Below are positions 58,425 to 64,000 of a stretch of 64,000 nt of DNA, one piece after another. Position 1 is the stretch's first letter. Each line of letters begins with the position of its first letter. A program made the translations under genes and the position numbers. This stretch comes from Anisus vortex (Eukaryota; Mollusca; Gastropoda; Planorbidae). The notes under the pieces were generated by a model. The model had not been told where the DNA came from. It made no database searches and worked only from the letters and a program-made list of their open reading frames with translations. The stretch spans positions 19,319,167 to 19,383,166 of the forward strand of contig OX421500.1 of NCBI GenBank assembly GCA_949126835.1, read 5' to 3'.

Positions 58425-59370
58425 TGTGGTAAACTCACTTAAAGCGCCAGCACTCAGCCTGTTGCCATGGCACTTATTCACTATGGCTCCAACCTATAAA
58501 CTACAATTAATCCGGGCTCATTGCGGTGCTCACCAATGAATGAAGAATGTGTGACTGTATTTGTATCTTGTATCTTTATTTTGTATATATGAATGTACTT
58601 ACTCTCTTCTATAAGTGTTGTACATGCATCAATATATATATATATTCCTTATATTATTATTATACAAGCTTAGTTATCTGCCCTTGTATATATTTAACAT
58701 GTTTACACTCCCCTTGTATGTACAGTCTAAACCCCCCCCCACCCTCGCCAAGCCCTCCCTTTGATCCCCCTCTCGGCTACTGACCACTGGTCAAGATAAG
58801 CAGCTTGCGTCTACACGCGAAATCTATTACAGTCGGCCCAGGTGGCCAGGGAAACCCCTCCCCCAAACTCTTCCCCCGTAAACTGACACATACGCAACAG
58901 CCCTCGTCGGTATGTATGGTATCAAAGAGCTTTTGTATCCCTCCCCCGACCGCCCTCTTCTCCCCCCTCCCAATTGCCCCTACCCCCACAGAGGGCACTT
59001 CTTGGTTTAAGATAGAAATAAGAAACGAGTATTGGGGCCCTAGACACGGAACGAAACAGTCCTGTCTTCGGTCGATCCAAATATATACTGTTTACACTGT
59101 AAATTTGTGTTGTGGATTAACTTCTGCTATCTATCGTTTATGCCTAAATAAACAGTATTTGAAACTCATCCCAGCATTGAATCAATCATTGTTCTTGTGT
59201 CTGCTCATATATTAGCACTCGTGTCATATAGCAGTAAAAATTACTCTATTCAATAGACTTACAGCACCCGCCAGCCAAGCGGGATAACGGATTAAAATAT
59301 AAATAATTCTAAGGCCCAAACTTCACTGTGACATCACAATAATCAGCCTCTACACGAGCCAAATAACCAC
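58425..59370 (+). mobile_element. 5' LTR of a Ty3/gypsy-like retrotransposon
   Basis: The 946-bp repeat begins TGTGGTAAAC and ends AAATAACCAC, so GTGGT...ACCAC are the inverted ends. It is about 99% identical to 62519-63462 (roughly ten substitutions and two small indels by eye). A polyadenylation signal AATAAA lies at 59147-59152, which marks the R region; a TA-rich stretch at 58631-58646 may act in the promoter. Open frames inside the LTR are incidental. Confidence 0.93.
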
Positions 59371-59549
59371 CTGAGGACCTCGCCGGGATCAGAAACTCTG
59401 CAAACACCCTGCAGGCCTGGGCCTATTGTCATCACATTGAACTTGGCACCCTTAGATGGGGGCTCACTCCGTTTGCTGAAATTCCAACAGGACACCGCTA
59501 CCACAGTACAGAATTCGACACTCGATATTTTCTGCTCTTTCGCCATTAC

Positions 59550-59735
59550 AGCTCTGACACTTGGTCACCTGCTCCTGCGCAACCATAGACCTGACAATCG
59601 GTCACCCGCTCCTGCGCCATCACCGCTCTGACGTTCCGTCACCTGCTCCTGCGCTACCACCACTACGACGTTTCCGTCACCTGCTCCTGGGCCATCACAG
59701 CTCCGACACTCGGTGTCGCCTGCTCCAGTAGGCTA
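59550..59735 (+). repeat. ~36-bp repeat in the 5' leader of the LTR element
   Basis: Four to five diverged units carry the core GTCACCTGCTCCTGCGC and a following CTCTGACA/CTACGACG word. The array lies between the 5' LTR and gag. Confidence 0.8.
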
Positions 59736-60132
59736 TTCTGCTAACTGTTCCAGTGCCTGGCTACCGTACATCGCTAGCAAAAGCTAGCGACGGGGCAACG
59801 CTCGCCCTTAGCCGCTTCAAGACGCTTTGTTCCAGCGTTCCAGATTACCAGTGTACCAGACACGCCCCAGTGTCGTTAGTGCCTAGCGCAAAAATAAACA
59901 ATAACATTCATTAGCACTTGAACTTCTATTCACTCGGATTAACCAGCGCGCTATAGGCCGCTCCACCATCAACACCAATCAACGAGACCAGTGTCGTCAC
60001 CCCAGTCGACAACGCAACGAGGGACAAGAGTGCGAGTGTGTGGAAGACTGAGAAATAAACCTGGTGAGTACCGCTTTTTGTCTGGATTAAGGGACAGTTT
60101 AGGTTAGGAGCCATTTAGCGCCACAGCATACC

Positions 60133-60918
60133 ATGGCAGAGCTGGTTAACTTTCGTAAGGCCATTAGGGAAGAAGCGATAGCACTGAATCTCCAAGGGGA
60201 CGAGGTGTATAAATACGTCCAAGAGCAGTTAGAGAGAAGGGATAGGGAACTAGAGCGAGAGAGAAGGGATAGGGAACTAGAACGAGAATTAGAGATAGAG
60301 GAAAAACGTCGACAGGACGACTTGAAGAAACTAGAATTAGAACTAGAAGATAGAGAGAAAACTAGACAGGCAGAGCTAGAGAGGGAGAGAGAAACTAGAC
60401 AGGCAGAGCTAGAAATAAAAAAACTAGAGACAGACAAAGAGATTAGACTAGCAGAAATTGCAGGTAGAAACAGGCAATTAGACGACCCACCCCTTTCCCC
60501 ACCCGGCTCCCTTCATATCGGTTTTGCAAACGGGCGCCATGTGCCCGTCTGGACTGACACCTTCTTACCAAATCAAGAACAATTCGATACCTACCTCACA
60601 CGTTTTGAGGAGGCTATGGCGTACCACGACGTGCCTCGCGAGTCCTGGTGCAGGAACCTAGTACACACCCTCAGGGGAGACACCTACGAGGTCTACGCTA
60701 AACTAAGCCCCTCCGATCAGGACCCATATATACAACTCAAAAATGCCCTGCTTAACAAATTTGAGTTAAACGCACTGGCGTTTCAGAGTATGTTCAGGTC
60801 AGCCAGACTAGAAGAGGGAGAGTCAGTCAGAGAGTTAGTTGAGAGGCTAAGGAAATACCTTAACAAATGGTTTGAATTAGCAGATCAGGAAAGAACATAT
60901 ATGGCCAAATTGATCTGA
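60133..60918 (+). pseudogene. gag: gag of the LTR retrotransposon, N-terminal part
   Basis: The frame encodes 261 residues. Residues ~30-115 are a long charged coiled coil rich in Glu, Arg and Leu with internal repeats (RRDRELERE, RQAELERERE). Residues ~125-255 form a capsid-like Ty3/gypsy gag domain, with WTDTFLPNQEQFDTYLTRFE, LRGDTYEVYAKL and SVRELVERLRKYLNKW. It ends at TGA 60916-60918, while homologous sequence continues in the +2-shifted frame (ILSEQLQSLMPRTVKMFLAE), so a single-base slip near 60910 truncates it unless programmed frameshifting occurs. The protein would assemble RNA-packaging particles. The start has a normal initiation setting after the leader. Confidence 0.85.
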
Positions 60919-60944
60919 TCCTTTCAGAACAGTTACAATCTCTA

Positions 60945-62120
60945 ATGCCCAGAACCGTAAAAATGTTCTTAGCCGAATGGGGTTTAGAGGGGCTAAACGA
61001 AATTATCGTGGCCGCCGATCGATATATGTTGGGCCACAAGGATGAGTGTGCCAACCCCCCCTCTCACCCACATCACAATAGGCAGGAGAAAAACAAAGAG
61101 GAGCCATACAGGCACAAAACCCCAAAAGGCCCCCCCCCCCCCGCTCCCCAGCAACGCACGCCCCATTTCGGCCAACATCGGCCCCAAAATCTACGTGGAG
61201 AACCCCGTCCCACTGTGCCCACAAATCCGTCGGCTCACGAGAAAACCAGAGGCGGCCCCACCCCTTTCTTCCCCACAGAAGCGTTCTGTGCTCTGACACC
61301 TACCATGCATTCGGGACAAGACTCTACTAACGGTCTGTCGGAGCAAGAGGCAGAAACGCCATACCCCCGCTACTTTACACCTGAGTACGCCGAGCACTTA
61401 GGGCGCCCCGTTACGTACGAAGACGGGCGCCACCCTACACCCCCTCGAACGGTAAGCCAAGAGCGGCCGCGAAGAGAACCCAACACCCGTCAGCCTGCCC
61501 TACTGGGTTTCGCCGCCGCGATTTACCCAGGTGGCGCCCCAGGCTCCGGGCCCTTGAACCGGACCGATAGCAACTCTACGGAGAAACTAAAAATCAATAA
61601 TCAACTCGCCTCATATTTGTTCGACACGGGCTGTGAGTCAGAAGGCATAGCCAAACGGGCATATATCCGCGACTCCGATTTCACCGGGGACACTGTCCAA
61701 ATTCAGAGCATATGGGGCCACGTGGAAACGCTCCCCACGGCATTAGTGCACATTGAATCAGCCCAATTTACCGGGTTAGCGACATTAGCAGTGCGAGAAG
61801 ACCTGCCGTATGATGTCATTCTAGGCAAGAAGTACTTTACCCCATGTCACTATGGATCCCCATCTCCCCACGCGTCGGTGGCCGCCCGGACACACCCCGA
61901 ACCTAGCGCCACCCAGCCGACCTTAAACCCGTCCCATCAAGAATTCCTGAAGGCACAACAGGAGGACCCTACCCTAAAAAGGCTGCTAAACGAAGCAAAG
62001 ACCTTTCAAGGGAAACCAAGATCAGCAGGCCACTACTCACTCAAGGGACAACTGTTATACCGCCAGGTGCCCCTACCAGATGGGACAATAAGAAATCAAT
62101 TAGTAGTCCCCTCCCCCTAA
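60945..62120 (+). pseudogene. pol: gag C-terminus, protease and pre-integrase segment
   Basis: The frame continues gag (LAEWGLEGLNEIIVAADRYM), then a Pro-rich linker of about 150 residues with no CCHC zinc knuckle. A retropepsin follows: LFDTGCESE holds the catalytic Asp-Thr-Gly (DTG codons at 61623-61631), and LPYDVILGKKYF is the C-terminal protease motif. Only about 35 residues later comes HQEFLKAQQEDPTLKRLL ... GQLLYRQVP, the segment that normally precedes the integrase zinc domain. The reverse transcriptase and RNase H that should lie between are absent. The frame stops at TAA 62118-62120, and related sequence continues in frame beyond it. Confidence 0.85.
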
Positions 62121-62384
62121 CGTAAGCAAGTGATAGAGGCCGCTTATGACTCCGTTGGGCGGAGTCGTCGGGGCCAGAATGCCACTCTCAGTAAGATAAA
62201 ACATTATTACTTCTGGCCAGGCATGCATGTGGGAGTAAACCGCCACCTGTGCAAACTCACGTCACGGAACTACTACACCCCACCCGTACCGTTATCACAG
62301 CAGCCGGAGGGGGGGGGGAACTCCATTTCAAGGGGTCCCCATAAACCTCGGGGGACCCTTCAAAAGGACATGGAACAGAAATAA
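62121..62384 (+). pseudogene. degenerate integrase zinc-domain remnant
   Basis: In the same frame as the preceding segment, after one stop codon, the sequence reads QVIEAAYDSVGRSRRGQ then FWPGMHVGVNRHLCKL. This matches the integrase HHCC domain (AHDSxxGGHxGxxKT, FWWPGMxxDVxxYCxSC) but the zinc histidines and one cysteine are lost. No DDE core follows before the polypurine tract. Confidence 0.75.
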
Positions 62385-62504
62385 CAGGACTGGTAGCAAA
62401 TAGACAATAGACATACTTTTCTCTCGTTGGGTTCGCCTAGCTTAGGATTAGTACCGTAAGTTTATAGTAAAATAGACAATTGCACGCCTGACTAATTGTC
62501 TCGT

Positions 62505-62518
62505 AAAAGGGGGGATGG
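62505..62518 (+). other. polypurine tract
   Basis: AAAAGGGGGGATGG lies directly before the 3' LTR, where a plus-strand primer is expected. Confidence 0.8.
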
Positions 62519-63462
62519 TGTGGTAAACTCACTAGAAGCACCAGCACTCAGCCTGTTGCCATGGCACTTATTCACTATGGCTCCAACCTATAAACTACAA
62601 TTAATCCGGGCTCATTGCGGTGCTCACCAATGAATGAAGAATGTGTGACTGTATTTGTATCTTGTATCTTTATTTTGTATATATGAATGTACTTACTCTC
62701 TTCTATAACTGTTGTACATGCATCAATATATATATATTCCTTATATTATTATTATACAAGCTTAGTTATCTGCCCTTGTATATATTTAACATGTTTACAC
62801 TCCCCTTGTATGTACAGTCTAAACCCCCGCCCCACCCTCGCCAAGCCCTCCCTTTGATCCCCCTCTCGGCTACTGACCACTGGTCAAGATAAGCAACTTG
62901 CGTCTACACGCGAAATCTATTACAGTCGGCCCAGGTGGCCAGGGAAACCCCTCCCCCAAACTCTTCCCCCGTAAACTGACACATACGCAACAGCCCTCGT
63001 CGGTATGTATGGTATCAAAGAGCTTTTGTATCCCTCCCCCGACCGCCCTCTTCTCCCCCTCCCAATTGCCCCTACCCCCACAGAGGGCACTTCTTGGTTT
63101 AAGATAGAAATAAGAAACGGGTATTGGGGCCCTAGACACGGAACGAAACAGTCCTGTCTTCGGTCGATCCAAATATATACTGTTTACACTGTAAATTTGT
63201 GTTGTGGATTAACTTCTGCTATCTATCGTTTATGCCTAAATAAACAGTATTTGAAACTCATCCCAGCATTGAATCAATCATTGTTCTTGTGTCTGCTCAT
63301 ATATTAGCACTCGTGTCATATAGCAGTAAAAATTAGTCTATTCAATAGGCTTACAGCACCCGCCAGCCAAGCGGGATAACGGACTAAAATATAAATAATT
63401 CTAAGGCCCAAACTTCACTGTGACATCACAATAATCAGCCTCTACACGAGCCAAATAACCAC
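62519..63462 (+). mobile_element. 3' LTR of the retrotransposon
   Basis: The 944-bp repeat is nearly identical to 58425-59370, with AATAAA at 63239-63244. The next bases, GTAGA, do not match the five bases before the 5' LTR (GCATC). Confidence 0.93.
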
Positions 63463-64000
63463 GTAGAGTGCCCGCCACGCTACAGCATCTGTCCTCCAGG
63501 ATTATCACAGATAGACTCTATCACGTCTGTCTCTATGGACGATCGCATCTCAACTAAATATACAAGTACCTTTTATCTTGTTTATCTTAAAAATAATGCT
63601 TCATTTTTTTTATAAATTATTATTTAAGCATTCGGATAGTAAATGCAATTAATATAAACAAATTATTGTATAATAATGGAAAAAATGCTTTAATTAAAAT
63701 ACAACATCACCTGTTTATAAAACTATTTAGATTATTTTATAGCCTTTTGACAAAACAAAATAAAATGCATTGCCTACAATTAACTAGACATATAAGAACA
63801 CATATCTAAACAACTATTAATTACTCAAATATTGCACACAAAAAAACTTCTTGTTCAAATAACATCAAAGATAAGTCAAACATTATGAATAATTAGCAAG
63901 TTTAAATTTATGAAGTTAAAAAGAAATTTTAAAATATGGGTATTCCCTTTTAACTGAGTAACTTTTGTAGATTTGTCCACTTGAAATAATATAATCAATT
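63463..64000. other. AT-rich end of window, nothing identified
   Basis: No exon, element end or RNA gene was recognised. Confidence 0.5.

Noticed and set aside
58547..59215. Open frames in the LTR on both strands (also 62641-63307)
   Set aside because: They lie wholly inside the non-coding LTRs and are duplicated only because the LTRs are.
61003..61397. Minus-strand and third-frame open frames opposite gag/pol
   Set aside because: They are shadows of the GC-rich proline-coding linker in the retrotransposon.

Overview
The window is AT-rich, repeat-dense, intron-rich animal DNA. Small exons with GT-AG introns, many short tRNA-derived SINEs, hAT-type MITEs, CR1/jockey-type LINEs and frequent 'taggcct' words suggest a mollusc, most likely a gastropod. 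The taxon is an inference; nothing here fixes the species.

Only two host genes are well supported. They are tandem + strand paralogues encoding a secreted copper-containing amine oxidase (CuAO, AOC family). Copy A codes from 21662 to 37859 and copy B from 47132 to 57553. Each has a TATA box, a non-coding first exon and 16 coding exons. Intron positions and phases are identical, and each reads as an uninterrupted 783-residue protein when spliced. Both keep the topaquinone motif NYDY (Tyr475), the catalytic Asp387, the copper ligands His524, His526 and His693, and the Cys405/Cys432 pair. By eye the proteins are about 92% identical. Most differences lie in the signal peptide, the N-terminal domains and the segment around the third copper ligand.

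The rest is mobile and repetitive DNA. From 1 to 18 kb there is no host gene: a decayed piggyBac-like transposase, hAT MITEs with 8-bp target duplications, a LINE 3' end split by a TTAA-flanked MITE, LINE fragments and tandem repeats. From 18.1 to 21.3 kb a CR1/L2-like LINE with endonuclease and reverse transcriptase sits inside an older jockey-like LINE. Between the two genes lie a 30-bp minisatellite (38.0-39.8 kb), a dead reverse transcriptase whose motif-A segment became a 62-bp satellite (40.9-42.3 kb), another LINE C-terminus, and SINEs. From 58.4 to 63.5 kb there is a Ty3/gypsy-like LTR retrotransposon with nearly identical LTRs; it keeps gag, protease and an integrase N-terminal remnant but has lost reverse transcriptase, RNase H and the integrase core.

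The two amine oxidase copies act as a dated comparison for the repeats. SINEs and MITEs shared at the same intron positions predate the gene duplication, while insertions with an empty site in the other copy postdate it. A tRNA-derived SINE family shares its 3' end with the CR1/L2-like LINE, which suggests a parasite-host retrotransposition pair.
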